Source of the DNA: VYFG01 sp965221795
GTDB taxonomy: Bacteria > Pseudomonadota > Gammaproteobacteria > Arenicellales > Poriferihabitantaceae
DNA length: 64,000 nt
Assembly: GCA_965221795.1 (NCBI GenBank)
Contig: OZ244914.1
Span: 1,302,001 to 1,366,000 of the forward strand
Direction: 5' to 3'
Positions 52,947 to 61,746 of the stretch are shown in pieces. How positions within the stretch are numbered: the first letter of the stretch is position 1; each line of letters opens with the position of its first letter. A program made the translations under genes and the position numbers. A model generated the notes under the pieces. The model saw only the letters and a program-made list of their open reading frames with translations. It did not search any database and was not told the DNA's origin.

Positions 52947-53183
52947 GTTCGTGCGGCCGCCGCCTTGCCGGTCGAGAACGCCAACCCCCATTACCGCGAC
53001 GCCACCATGGGCAAAGACGCCAGCCGCATCCAGGCCCGCAATGCCCCCGCCAACCACGCCGCGCTCAACCACATCGCTCTCGCCGTCGTCTTCCACCACG
53101 GCTTCCGCTGGCTCCCCGATGCTCACCTGCACTTCCTGATGCGGCGGCAGAACGCCTTCAACGCCCTCCTCTCGACCCGATGA
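52947..53183 (+). pseudogene. Transposase C-terminal fragment (ISAs1-like)
   Basis: The last 70 codons of this frame (VENANPHYRDATMGKDASRIQ at the start, LNHIALAVVF in the middle, RRQNAFNALLSTR at the end) resemble the C-terminus of ISAs1-type transposases. In those proteins a segment of the type IENxxHYxRDVxxGEDxSRI is followed by a hydrophobic LRxxALNLL helix. The invariant Glu of GED reads Lys (GKDASRI), and the rest of the transposase is missing upstream. A relic. Confidence 0.6.
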
Positions 53184-53204
53184 GGGCGGGGCGGAGCCCC
53201 GCCC
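53184..53204 (+). terminator. GC-rich hairpin after the transposase fragment
   Basis: A perfect 8-bp stem (GGGCGGGG / CCCCGCCC) with loop CGGAG starts right after the TGA. There is no T-run, so it may be only a weak or Rho-assisted terminator, or the end of the lost element. Confidence 0.4.
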
Positions 53205-53308
53205 GTCACCGCGCCCGGGTCGCACCGCGCCTTCCATCAGCGTGAAATCATCCTGCACTGGGCCATAGGGTTCTGTCTTTTCCCGTCTCTTTGTGCTACG
53301 ATCCAAGC

Positions 53309-53629
53309 ATGTCTGACCCCGCCCTGACCGAACTAGCGCATCAGGTTGCCTTGCTGGAGGAGCGTATGAACACCCACCAGAAACAATACGAATCCGCACT
53401 GGATCGATTGCGGGCTGATATGGCCAACTGGAAAACAGATATGGCTGACTGGAAGACCGACATGGCCAGGCGGGAAACCGACTGGAAGACCGACATTGGC
53501 GACCTGAAAACCGACATGGCCAAGCGGGATAAGCACCTGATCCTCTCGGTGTTTGGTATCATGGTAGCCGGTATCACCATTCTTGGCTTTGTCCTGACCC
53601 GGACCCCCGTGCCGATGTTGACTCATTGA
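53309..53629 (+). CDS. Small coiled-coil protein with C-terminal membrane anchor
   Basis: 106 residues from the ATG at 53309. Residues about 5-80 are a continuous charged helix in which the unit DWKTDMA (also NWKTDMA, DWKTDIG, DLKTDMA) is repeated about five times. At DNA level this is a degenerate tandem repeat across 53420-53525. Residues about 83-99 (LILSVFGIMVAGITILGFVL) form one membrane span. The shape (coiled coil plus tail anchor) recalls DUF1640/CCDC90-like proteins found as multiple copies in some gammaproteobacteria, but the match is only architectural. The function is unknown. Repeat number may vary between strains. Confidence 0.65.
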   Translation: MSDPALTELAHQVALLEERMNTHQKQYESALDRLRADMANWKTDMADWKTDMARRETDWKTDIGDLKTDMAKRDKHLILSVFGIMVAGITILGFVLTRTPVPMLTH

Positions 53630-53645
53630 GGGTATCGAGGCGGTC

Positions 53646-53834
53646 GGTTGGGAACACCGCCTTTACAGTTATGTGATCAACGCTCGAAACAGCCGAGCCA
53701 AGGTACTGCTCAGAACCACCAGGATGCCCATTTCCCAGATCGCTTTTCGCATAGGATACGCGGACCCCAGTCGTTTCAATCAACACTTCAGGAGTCGGGT
53801 CGGAGTGACTCCTGGCCGCTTTCGCCAAGGCTGA
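53646..53834 (+). pseudogene. AraC-family regulator remnant (second helix-turn-helix)
   Basis: The frame reads YVINARNSRAKVLLRTTRMP, then ISQIAFRIGYADPSRFNQHF and GVTPGRFRQG, then TGA at 53832-53834. This is the C-terminal half of an AraC/XylS DNA-binding domain, including the conserved second HTH and GVTPxxFR end. No start codon or N-terminal sensor domain is present, so it is a 3' fragment. It lies 86 bases before an exported hydrolase gene on the same strand and was probably its regulator. Confidence 0.75.
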
Positions 53835-53920
53835 CCCGAAAAGCGCAGGAATCACCCGTGCAATCTTTCCCAAATGATGTCACTCTGGGTCATCTCATAC
53901 CATATTGAAGAAAATCGGAA

Positions 53921-54877
53921 ATGAAATCCCTAACCGCCATTTCAATTGCCGCAAGCCTGGTTGCCTCACAGGCACTTGCCAGCCCCACCATCCGCACCGT
54001 CTCCTTCGAAAATGAAGGTTCGACATTGTCCGGCACCCTCTACCTGCCGGCAGCAGCACCGGACCACCCCTTGCCAGTCGTCATCGTCACGGGTGCTTGG
54101 ACCAGCGTTCAAGAACAGATGCCGCAGGTGTATGCCCGGGAGATGGTGGAACGAGGTTTCGCCGCCTTTACCTTCGATTTCCGCGGCTGGGGAAAATCTG
54201 GCTCTCTGGCCAATGATGTCCGCTATAAGGAGGATCCGGTTGCGAAGATATCAGATATACGCGCGGCGATTCGTTTCGTTTCTACCCTCTCGGAAGTGGA
54301 TACCACACGGATCCATGGACTCGGCATCTGTGCCTCTTCGGGTTACATGGTCGATGCGGCTGCGGGCAATCCACTGATTAACCGTGTCGGCTTGGTCGCA
54401 CCCTGGCTACAGAATGAAGAACTGGTCAAGGCTGTCTATGGAGGCATCGAAGGGGTGGAGCAACTGATTTCGTTAAGCCGTACGGCCGAAGCCAAAGGCG
54501 GCGAGATCATCCTGGCAGCAGGTCCGGAGGGGGCCGAGGGAGTTTTGATGCCGATTGGCGGCTACTACTATGATCCAGACCGCGGTGCGATTCCCGAATA
54601 TGACAACCGATGGAATTTGGCTTCTTGGGAAGGCTGGTTGACCTATCATCCGGCCGACAATCCCCAACGCTTGGACAAACCCCTGATCGTCGTCCACTCC
54701 GAAGCCGCGGCGATTCCCGAAGGCGTGAAATCTTTTGTCAAAGGGTTCACCGGGGAAGCGACCATGAAATGGCTTGAAGCAGTCACGCAGTTCGACTTCT
54801 ATGACAATCCGGAGGATGTCCAGCGCGCTTCAGATGCTGTCGCCGAACACTTCCGCACAGATGAATCCTCGCTGTAG
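53921..54877 (+). CDS. Exported alpha/beta hydrolase
   Basis: 318 residues with a signal peptide (LTAISIAASLVASQALA, cleavage near residue 21). The body is an alpha/beta hydrolase of the YcjY/DUF1100-like kind: SGTLYLPAAAP, VVIVTGAWTSVQEQMP (oxyanion region), TFDFRGWGKSGS, and the nucleophile elbow GLGICASSGYM. KPLIVVHSEAAAIPEG would carry the acid, but the expected Asp is not obvious, and the terminal HF segment could supply His. The substrate is unknown. Followed 58 bases later by an exported NTF2-like protein; the AraC remnant upstream suggests a former regulated catabolic or defence unit. Confidence 0.8.
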   Translation: MKSLTAISIAASLVASQALASPTIRTVSFENEGSTLSGTLYLPAAAPDHPLPVVIVTGAWTSVQEQMPQVYAREMVERGFAAFTFDFRGWGKSGSLANDVRYKEDPVAKISDIRAAIRFVSTLSEVDTTRIHGLGICASSGYMVDAAAGNPLINRVGLVAPWLQNEELVKAVYGGIEGVEQLISLSRTAEAKGGEIILAAGPEGAEGVLMPIGGYYYDPDRGAIPEYDNRWNLASWEGWLTYHPADNPQRLDKPLIVVHSEAAAIPEGVKSFVKGFTGEATMKWLEAVTQFDFYDNPEDVQRASDAVAEHFRTDESSL

Positions 54878-54935
54878 CCTAGGCAAAACCTTACCGGTCG
54901 GCAACCCATCCGATTCGGTCCGGGAAGAAGCAACC

Positions 54936-55466
54936 ATGATACATCGCATTTTCACACTGCCCATAGTGGGCATTCTGATGACAACGACCATAGGCGCTGC
55001 TGATACGAACCAATCCATTCTCCAGACTGAAATCGTCAGCACTATCACCGACATCGCTGCCGGCGCAGACCGCCATGACTGGGGCCGTGTTCGTTCGGCG
55101 ATGGCCGACGAAGTGACCACCGATTACACGAGCCTTTTCGGCGGAGAGCCGGTAACACAGTCGGCGGATGATCTGGTCAGGAACTGGGCGGCGTTCCTGC
55201 CCGGATTCGACAGCGCCCATCACTTGGTTGCCAACCATACCGTGACGAGCGTCATGGACAACACCGCCATCGCCGAAGCAGACTTTACGGCTACACACCG
55301 AATCGGGGACGCTCTTTGGGTGCTTGGTGGCCGTTATCGTTATCAACTCATCTCCTCCGACACCGGTTGGATTGTCACCTCGATACTCATGCAGTCTCTG
55401 TGGGAGACCGGAGACCGAATGACCCTGATCGAACAGGCCGTTGCGCGAGTTGGCGCACAGGAATAG
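54936..55466 (+). CDS. Exported NTF2-like/SnoaL-type protein
   Basis: 176 residues from the ATG at 54936, with a signal peptide (IFTLPIVGILMTTTIGAAD). The mature part has the NTF2-like cone fold pattern: an N-terminal helix (IVSTITDIAAGADRHDWGRVRSAMADEVTTDY), then VNWA-like VRNWAAFLPGFDSAHHLVANHTV and a sheet including WVLGGRYRYQLISSDTGWIVTSI. Such SnoaL-like proteins are isomerases, hydratases or binding proteins. It is paired with the exported hydrolase just upstream, so they may act on the same compound. Confidence 0.75.
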   Translation: MIHRIFTLPIVGILMTTTIGAADTNQSILQTEIVSTITDIAAGADRHDWGRVRSAMADEVTTDYTSLFGGEPVTQSADDLVRNWAAFLPGFDSAHHLVANHTVTSVMDNTAIAEADFTATHRIGDALWVLGGRYRYQLISSDTGWIVTSILMQSLWETGDRMTLIEQAVARVGAQE

Positions 55467-56116
55467 GCGAGGCTGGGTGTCGTCGCCGCCGACGGCATGT
55501 GTAAAAGCCGGCCATTGTGCCGGAGTATCCAACGGTCTTTTCCGTTTCCGTATTGGCTATAACGGTAGATACTCATCAGATGTGGCGTGCGATCATGGTG
55601 AGAGTACCGGGCTCTTTACACTACGGATGGTGAGTGGGGATTCTTCCCGCCGAAGGTGAATCAAGGGCAATTCCCTACCCGTAGGAGTGGGCCGGTGATC
55701 GGAGATAGGAAGACGTAATGAAGGGCCTCACGCTGGTTTTTTTTGGCCTTTATGTCCAGTGCCAAATCCCCACCAAACCGGGACATTGTGTAGAATGAAA
55801 AAATAGCCCTGCGGATGGGTTCGGGTGACCCGTTCGTGTCGACCAGTGAGATAGGGCCATGGGATCCTTCGCCCGCGTAATGCCTTTTTGCTCTTGACCG
55901 CCAAAATCATCTCCCGTCGAACGTGGCACCATAGTCCTCAGATTGCCGGGCTCTCTTTGCCTTGTCCTCAGGAACGGCCTTCCCGGTCTGTAGAGAGGGC
56001 AGAGTGACGGCCGGTCGGGCTCTGCGAATGGCACCACCGGATCAATTCCATCGGAACAGGCGATTGATCGACCGGGTCCCTTGCGACCATTTGCATCACA
56101 CTGCCAGAACTTGTCC
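55467..56116. other. 650-bp region without an assignable gene
   Basis: No frame with recognisable features. A small perfect palindrome CGGGTGACCCG lies at about 55822-55832. The promoter of the RND efflux operon should be near the right end. Confidence 0.4.
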
Positions 56117-57289
56117 GTGAAAAAACTGATCACTTTGCTGTTGCTTCTCGGGGTGGCCGTCTGGCTGGGGCAAGAAATCTATCACCGTCTGGAAGAAGAA
56201 CGCGCCCAACCCATGCGGCACTCCACTCCGTCCGCTCGGGCCGTTCCGGTGGAAATCGCATCCATGCGTGTCGGGACCATGGATCGTATTCGCGACTTTA
56301 CGGGAACCTTGGATGCGAACGCGGAGTTCGTAGTGGTCTCCGCCTTGGGCGGGCGAGTGGAAGAAATCGGCGTTCATCTGTCTGATCGCATTGATCGGGG
56401 ACAGGTTGTCGTTCGTCTGGATAACGATGTATACCAGCAGGAGCTTTCCCAAGTGCAAGCCGACCTGGCGGTGGCCCGGGCCCAACAGGAAGAAGCCCGG
56501 AGCCTGCTGGAGATTGCCGAGCGAGAACTGGACCGGATGCAAACCCTGCGGACGCGGGGCGTCAGCTCCGAGTCGGAAGAAGATGCTGCCCGGGCCGACC
56601 AGCTTGCCCGTTCTGCCCATCTTAAGGTAGCCCAAGCTCAGGTGACCCGAGCCGAGGCGGCTGTAGAAACCGCACGGATCCGCCTGGGATACAGCCAGGT
56701 GACTGCTCGCTGGACCGGCGGTCGTGATCAACGCACCGTCGCGGAAAGATATGTGGATGAAGGACAGATTGTGAGCGCCAATGATCCTCTGCTACGAATC
56801 ATGGAGTTGGATCCGATCCGGGCAGTATTCTTCGTCACCGAGAAGGATTACGGCATGCTCTTGCCCGGACAGCGTGCCTCTCTGCGTACGGATGCCTATC
56901 CGGAAGAGGTTTTCGAGGGGGCCATTGATCGAATCGCGCCCTCATTCCAGGAAAATACTCGCAAAGCCCGGGTAGAACTCCGGGTAGACAACCCGGATCA
57001 TCGACTTAAGCCGGGAATGTTCATACGGGTTCGGGTTTTTCTGGAACAGGTAACCAACGCTATCATCATACCCGAACGTTCACTGGTACGCCGCGCTGGT
57101 GATACCGGGGTCTTCATGGTTTCCGAAGATCGTCAATCCGTCCGATGGCAACCGGTGAAAGTCGGCATTCGGGCCAATGGACTGCTTCAGGTGTTGGGAG
57201 ATATACCTTTAGGGGATGTGGTGGTGATCGGCCAGCACCTGCTGGCTGACGGGATGCCAATTCGGATTGCAGATCGGGAGACAGGTTGA
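56117..57289 (+). CDS. RND efflux periplasmic adaptor (membrane fusion protein)
   Basis: About 390 residues from a GTG at 56117 (VKKLITLLLLLGVAVWLG forms an N-terminal membrane anchor or signal). The HlyD/AcrA layout is clear: lipoyl half-motif GGRVEEIGVHLSDRIDRGQVVVRLD, an alpha-hairpin coiled coil (about 115-195, QADLAVARAQQEEARSLLEI), then beta-barrel and membrane-proximal domains (VDEGQIVSANDPLLRIMELD, RASLRTDAYPEEVFEGAI). It links the RND pump to an outer-membrane channel such as TolC. Its stop overlaps the pump start (TGATG). Confidence 0.92.
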   Translation: MKKLITLLLLLGVAVWLGQEIYHRLEEERAQPMRHSTPSARAVPVEIASMRVGTMDRIRDFTGTLDANAEFVVVSALGGRVEEIGVHLSDRIDRGQVVVRLDNDVYQQELSQVQADLAVARAQQEEARSLLEIAERELDRMQTLRTRGVSSESEEDAARADQLARSAHLKVAQAQVTRAEAAVETARIRLGYSQVTARWTGGRDQRTVAERYVDEGQIVSANDPLLRIMELDPIRAVFFVTEKDYGMLLPGQRASLRTDAYPEEVFEGAIDRIAPSFQENTRKARVELRVDNPDHRLKPGMFIRVRVFLEQVTNAIIIPERSLVRRAGDTGVFMVSEDRQSVRWQPVKVGIRANGLLQVLGDIPLGDVVVIGQHLLADGMPIRIADRETG

Positions 57290-60200
57290 TGCTTGCCCAG
57301 GCCAGCGTGCGCCGACCCGTATTCACCCTGATGGTCACACTGATCATCATGGTTCTCGGCATCACTTCCCTGGGACGCTTGCAAATTGACCTGTTGCCCA
57401 GTATTGAACTCCCCACAGTGACGGTACGGGCCCAATATCCGGGGGCTGATCCACTGATCATGGAACAGCGGGTTACCCGGATTATGGAAGAGATCATCGC
57501 AACGGTACCGGGCGTGATCACCATGACTTCGCGTTCCTATGAGGGAAACAGTCGGGTACGCATCAGTTTTGACTGGGGTACCGATGTGGAAGCGGCCGCG
57601 CTGGAAGTGCGTGCCACCCTGGAGGATGAAATCGAAGAGTTGCCGGACGATCTGCGCAGTGTGCGCGTGGATCAATTTGATGTAGACAGTTTTCCCGTGG
57701 TACTACTCGGCATTTCCAGCACCCTGGATCCGGTACAACTCACGAATCTTGTGGAGAACCGGATCCGTTATCGACTTGCCCGTATTCCAGGAGTCGCCCA
57801 GGTAGATCCCTGGGGCGGATTCAATCGGGAAGTACGGGTGGAACTGGACCCCTTGCGGGTCAATGGTCTGGGACTGCCACTGCGGGATGTGCTGGACGCA
57901 ATCCGCAACGCCAACCTGAGCCTGCCGGCTGGTACCATCGAAGAAGGCGGTTTTCAGTTTACCCTGCGGGCACCGGCCGAATTCACCGACATAGACCAGA
58001 TACTTGGTACTGCAGTGGGGCGGCGTGATGGAATCGTGGTGACACTCGGGCAAGTTGCCAAGGTACTGGATACCTATCAGATACGGTCCCGGCGTATCCG
58101 GATCGACGGGCAACAGGGGCTGCGGGTGGCAATCCGCAAACAACCTGGAGGAAACACTGTGGACGTATCCGATCGGGTACTGGAGGAAGTGGCCGCCATC
58201 AATCGTGATTTTCCGCATATCAAAGTGGTCCCCGTGATCAACCAGGGCAATTTCATTGAGCGCGCCATGGCCAATGTGGCGTGGTCTGTACTGTATGGTG
58301 GGCTCCTGGCGATTCTGGTGCTATGGTTCTTCTTGCAGAATATCCGCAGTACCCTGGTCGTCGCACTCGCCATCCCGATCTCTTTGATCGCCACTTTTGC
58401 CATGCTGTACCTGAGTGGATTCACTCTCAACCTGATGTCTCTTGGTGGCCTGGCCCTGGGAATCGGGATGATGGTGGACAGTTCAGTAGTGGTGCTGGAG
58501 AACATCTTCCGTCGCTACCAGGAGCAAAGGGATACGCCATCACGAGCCGCCATAGAAGGTACCGGTGAAGTCGGTTCGGCCGTGATTGCCGGCACCCTGA
58601 CCACTCTGGTGATCTTTCTGCCACTGATCTTCATACAGGGCATCTCCGGCATTCTCTTCCGCGAATTGGCTTATGTGATCATGTTTTCCCTGCTGGCTGC
58701 ATTACTGATTTCCCTTAGTCTGGTTCCGGTCATGGGATCCCAAATGCTGGGGGAGCGTCAGAAACGACCACACATGGGACACGTCATCGGGGAAATGCAG
58801 GATGGATATGCCATGCTGATCCATGGGGTACTCAAGTGGCGCTGGATCACCCTGCTGTTAGCGACTGGAATGTTCGCCGCAAGCCTGATGCTGGCACGCT
58901 ACATCGGAACCGAATTCATTCCGCCCAGTGACGAGGGAGAGGTCAGGGTGACCGGCGAGATGGAAGTGGGGACACGGATTGATCTCATTGATGCACAGAC
59001 TCGCCTGTTGGAGGACAAGGTGTTCGAAGCCGTCCCGGAATTGATCTCCTCGGTCACCAGTGTACAAACATCCGGCACCTGGGGGCGCACGACCGCCAAG
59101 GGCGAAATCCGTATGGCATTGGGGCCAGCCACCGAAAGGAGCCGTTCCAATACCCAGATTGCGGCAGACCTGCGCCAGCAACTGGACGACGTCATCCCCG
59201 GAATGACGATTCGTGTCCGAGCCCCTCAGGGCCAGTTTCTGCTGGACCGGATACTGCCGGATGTGGAGGGGGTCACCGTGGATGTCAGCGGGTATGATTT
59301 GGATATACTGGACCACTTGGCGCACCGTGTACAGAATGCCGTTCGGGATGTCCCGGGAGTGACCGATGTCCGCCTCAGCCGAACCGCCAGTCTTCCCCAG
59401 CAAGCCATCATCGTGGACCGGGAAAAAGCTGCAGACCTGGGACTGACGATCCAGGACCTGACCAGGGTCGTGGAAACGGCTGTGGCCGGCTCGGTCGCAG
59501 GAGAGTATCGTGTCGAAGGTAACTCCTACCGTATTCTGGTGCAGATGGAGAATGCCCGGCAACGCTCCCTGGAAGAGATTCTGGACCTGACAGTGCACAC
59601 CCCGGATGGGGAACTGGTCGCTCTCCGGAATCTGGTATCGACCCAACGCAGTCATGGCCCAGTGGCAATCGAAAGGAAGGACCAGCAACGACTGATCACC
59701 GTCACGGCTAACCTCAGCGGCCGGAACCTTGGTGCGGTGGCAGCTGACATCCAGGACAGGCTGGATCGCATCCCACAACCGGAAGGCTACCACCTCTCTC
59801 TCGCCGGCACTCACACGGAGCAGGAAAAGGCATCCCGGGAGCTGCGCCTTTTCCTCTTGCTGGCACTTGTGCTGGTCTACATGGTACTGGCGGCCCAATA
59901 CGAATCCCTGATTGATCCCTTCGTGGTCATGCTTTCGGTACCGTTTGCGGCTACTGGCGTTCTGCTCACCCTGTTTCTCACCGATACCACCCTGAACTTG
60001 CAGTCGGGTATCGGCGTCATCATCCTGATCGGTATTGGAGTAAACAATGCCATTTTGCTGGTGGACCAGGCAGGGAAACATCGGCGGGGTGGGATGACCG
60101 TCCAGAATGCGCTCATAACGGCGGGAAGAAAGCGACTCCGGCCGGTATTGATGACCACCCTAACGACCATTCTTGCCCTGCTCCCTCTGGCACTCGGCTA

Positions 60201-60357
60201 CGGCGAGGGTGCCGATGCCCAGTCTTCCATGGCCCGGGTCGTACTCGGGGGGCTACTGGCCTCTACTGCGGTCACTCTGGTATTGGTACCGGCCGTGTAT
60301 TCCCTCGTCTACCGAGACGACCACCGGAACCGTCAGAACGACTTTTCGGTATCCTGA
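57289..60357 (+). CDS. RND family efflux pump, inner-membrane permease
   Basis: Proton-driven exporter of the AcrB/MdtF-like superfamily, 1022 residues from the ATG at 57289. It has twelve membrane segments in two blocks. Motifs are RRPVFTLMVTLIIMVLG at the N-terminus, PSIELPTVTVRAQYPGADP, MSLGGLALGIGMMVDSSVVVLENI in TM4 (proton-relay Asp in MMVDSSVV) and GIGVIILIGIGVNNAILLVDQA in TM10. The large periplasmic porter domains occupy about residues 40-330 and 560-860. Substrate class cannot be told; the single adaptor plus permease with no linked channel suggests use of the TolC at 36141-37541. Confidence 0.94.
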   Translation: MLAQASVRRPVFTLMVTLIIMVLGITSLGRLQIDLLPSIELPTVTVRAQYPGADPLIMEQRVTRIMEEIIATVPGVITMTSRSYEGNSRVRISFDWGTDVEAAALEVRATLEDEIEELPDDLRSVRVDQFDVDSFPVVLLGISSTLDPVQLTNLVENRIRYRLARIPGVAQVDPWGGFNREVRVELDPLRVNGLGLPLRDVLDAIRNANLSLPAGTIEEGGFQFTLRAPAEFTDIDQILGTAVGRRDGIVVTLGQVAKVLDTYQIRSRRIRIDGQQGLRVAIRKQPGGNTVDVSDRVLEEVAAINRDFPHIKVVPVINQGNFIERAMANVAWSVLYGGLLAILVLWFFLQNIRSTLVVALAIPISLIATFAMLYLSGFTLNLMSLGGLALGIGMMVDSSVVVLENIFRRYQEQRDTPSRAAIEGTGEVGSAVIAGTLTTLVIFLPLIFIQGISGILFRELAYVIMFSLLAALLISLSLVPVMGSQMLGERQKRPHMGHVIGEMQDGYAMLIHGVLKWRWITLLLATGMFAASLMLARYIGTEFIPPSDEGEVRVTGEMEVGTRIDLIDAQTRLLEDKVFEAVPELISSVTSVQTSGTWGRTTAKGEIRMALGPATERSRSNTQIAADLRQQLDDVIPGMTIRVRAPQGQFLLDRILPDVEGVTVDVSGYDLDILDHLAHRVQNAVRDVPGVTDVRLSRTASLPQQAIIVDREKAADLGLTIQDLTRVVETAVAGSVAGEYRVEGNSYRILVQMENARQRSLEEILDLTVHTPDGELVALRNLVSTQRSHGPVAIERKDQQRLITVTANLSGRNLGAVAADIQDRLDRIPQPEGYHLSLAGTHTEQEKASRELRLFLLLALVLVYMVLAAQYESLIDPFVVMLSVPFAATGVLLTLFLTDTTLNLQSGIGVIILIGIGVNNAILLVDQAGKHRRGGMTVQNALITAGRKRLRPVLMTTLTTILALLPLALGYGEGADAQSSMARVVLGGLLASTAVTLVLVPAVYSLVYRDDHRNRQNDFSVS

Positions 60358-60562
60358 TGCCGATTCTCATTCCCAGAAACCATGCAAAGGACTGCCAAGC
60401 GTCCCAAAATGTGATGCTCGCTCCCCTCCCGGTCGCATCTTATGGGCGCTTGCCATCGGGTCGGTTCTGAATACGGGTCGTGTCGATGCGTGGTACTCTT
60501 CCCGCCATGACCACCTGACTGATCGGTTGCATTCTACTCAGCATCTCTGGAGAAACCCCATC

Positions 60563-61729
60563 ATGCCCGAAAAAAATCCTGATTTCAGAACCCGCGAAAT
60601 TCATGCCGGGGTTTCTCCCGACCCGGTTACCGGTGCTATCTTGACCCCCATCTATCAGTCCACCACCTACGTGCAAGAATCCGTAGACGGATATCTCGCC
60701 AAGGGGTACTCCTATTCCCGTTCTGGAAATCCCACAGTGGTGGCTCTGGAAAAACGGATCACATCACTCGAAAACGGCATCGGTACCGCCTGTTTCACCA
60801 CCGGCATGGCAGCTACCAGTACGTTACTGATGGCCCTTTGCAATGCCGGAGATCACGTCGTGGTTTCCGATGTGGTCTATGGTGGCACCCATCGCCTTTC
60901 AACCCGGGTATTGAACCGCTTCGGCTTGCAGTTCAGCATGGTGGATACTTCAAACCCGGACCATGTCCGCGATGCCATCCAAGATAATACGCGTCTGATC
61001 CTCACCGAAACGCCGGCCAACCCCACGCTGAAGATCTCTGACATCGCCACCATCTCCGAGATTGCCCGGGGACGCGATATCCCACATGCGGTGGACAATA
61101 CGTTCCTGACGCCGTTCTACCAAAAGCCTCTGGACCTGGGAGCCGACATGACCTGGCACAGTACCACCAAGTTCATGGATGGGCACAACGTGACGGTCGG
61201 AGGGTCGATCACTTGCAAGAACGAGTCAATGCTGGAGGAGATACGGTTCGTTCGCAACTGCCTTGGGTCCAACATGTCCCCCATGGTCGCGTTTTTCACG
61301 CTGCAGGGTTGCAAGACGATGAGTACGCGTCTGGAAGCCCAATCCGCCAATGCGCTGCAGGTAGCAAGATTTCTGGAAACGCATCCCATGGTGGAACGGG
61401 TTGCGTACCCTGGACTGGATTCGTTTCCCCAAAAGGCTCTGGTGGACCGACAGGCCAGTGGGTACGGTTCCATGCTCTGGTTTGAGGTCAAGGGTGGTGT
61501 CGCCGCTGGCAAGAAACTGATGAATACGCTGCAGCTGTGGAGTCTGGCCGAGAATCTGGGTTCCGTCGAATCCCTGGTCACCCATTCCGTCACCATGACC
61601 CATGCCGATATGCCGCGGGAAGAACGACTGAAAGCCGGCATCACGGACGGACTGGTGAGACTGTCCACCGGACTGGAATCGGCCGCCGACCTGATTGATG
61701 ATCTGCAACAGGCTTTGGACCAGCTCTGA
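60563..61729 (+). CDS. Cys/Met metabolism PLP enzyme, probably cystathionine gamma-lyase
   Basis: 388 residues from the ATG at 60563, preceded by CTGGAGAAAC. PLP fold type I gamma-family: TPIYQSTTYVQES, YSYSRSGNPTVVALE, TTGMAATSTLLMAL, LTETPANPTLKI, VDNTFLTPF and the PLP lysine in HSTTKFMDGHN. Family members include cystathionine gamma-lyase, gamma-synthase and O-acylhomoserine sulfhydrylases, which cannot be separated with certainty by eye. The immediately following cystathionine beta-synthase (17-base gap) argues for the lyase, giving a reverse transsulfuration unit from homocysteine to cysteine. Confidence 0.88.
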   Translation: MPEKNPDFRTREIHAGVSPDPVTGAILTPIYQSTTYVQESVDGYLAKGYSYSRSGNPTVVALEKRITSLENGIGTACFTTGMAATSTLLMALCNAGDHVVVSDVVYGGTHRLSTRVLNRFGLQFSMVDTSNPDHVRDAIQDNTRLILTETPANPTLKISDIATISEIARGRDIPHAVDNTFLTPFYQKPLDLGADMTWHSTTKFMDGHNVTVGGSITCKNESMLEEIRFVRNCLGSNMSPMVAFFTLQGCKTMSTRLEAQSANALQVARFLETHPMVERVAYPGLDSFPQKALVDRQASGYGSMLWFEVKGGVAAGKKLMNTLQLWSLAENLGSVESLVTHSVTMTHADMPREERLKAGITDGLVRLSTGLESAADLIDDLQQALDQL

Positions 61730-61746
61730 ACCCGAGGAGATTTTCG

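Noticed and set aside
58858..60081. 407-codon open frame antisense to the RND pump
   Set aside because: The sense strand is clearly coding; the antisense product is His/Gln-rich shadow sequence.
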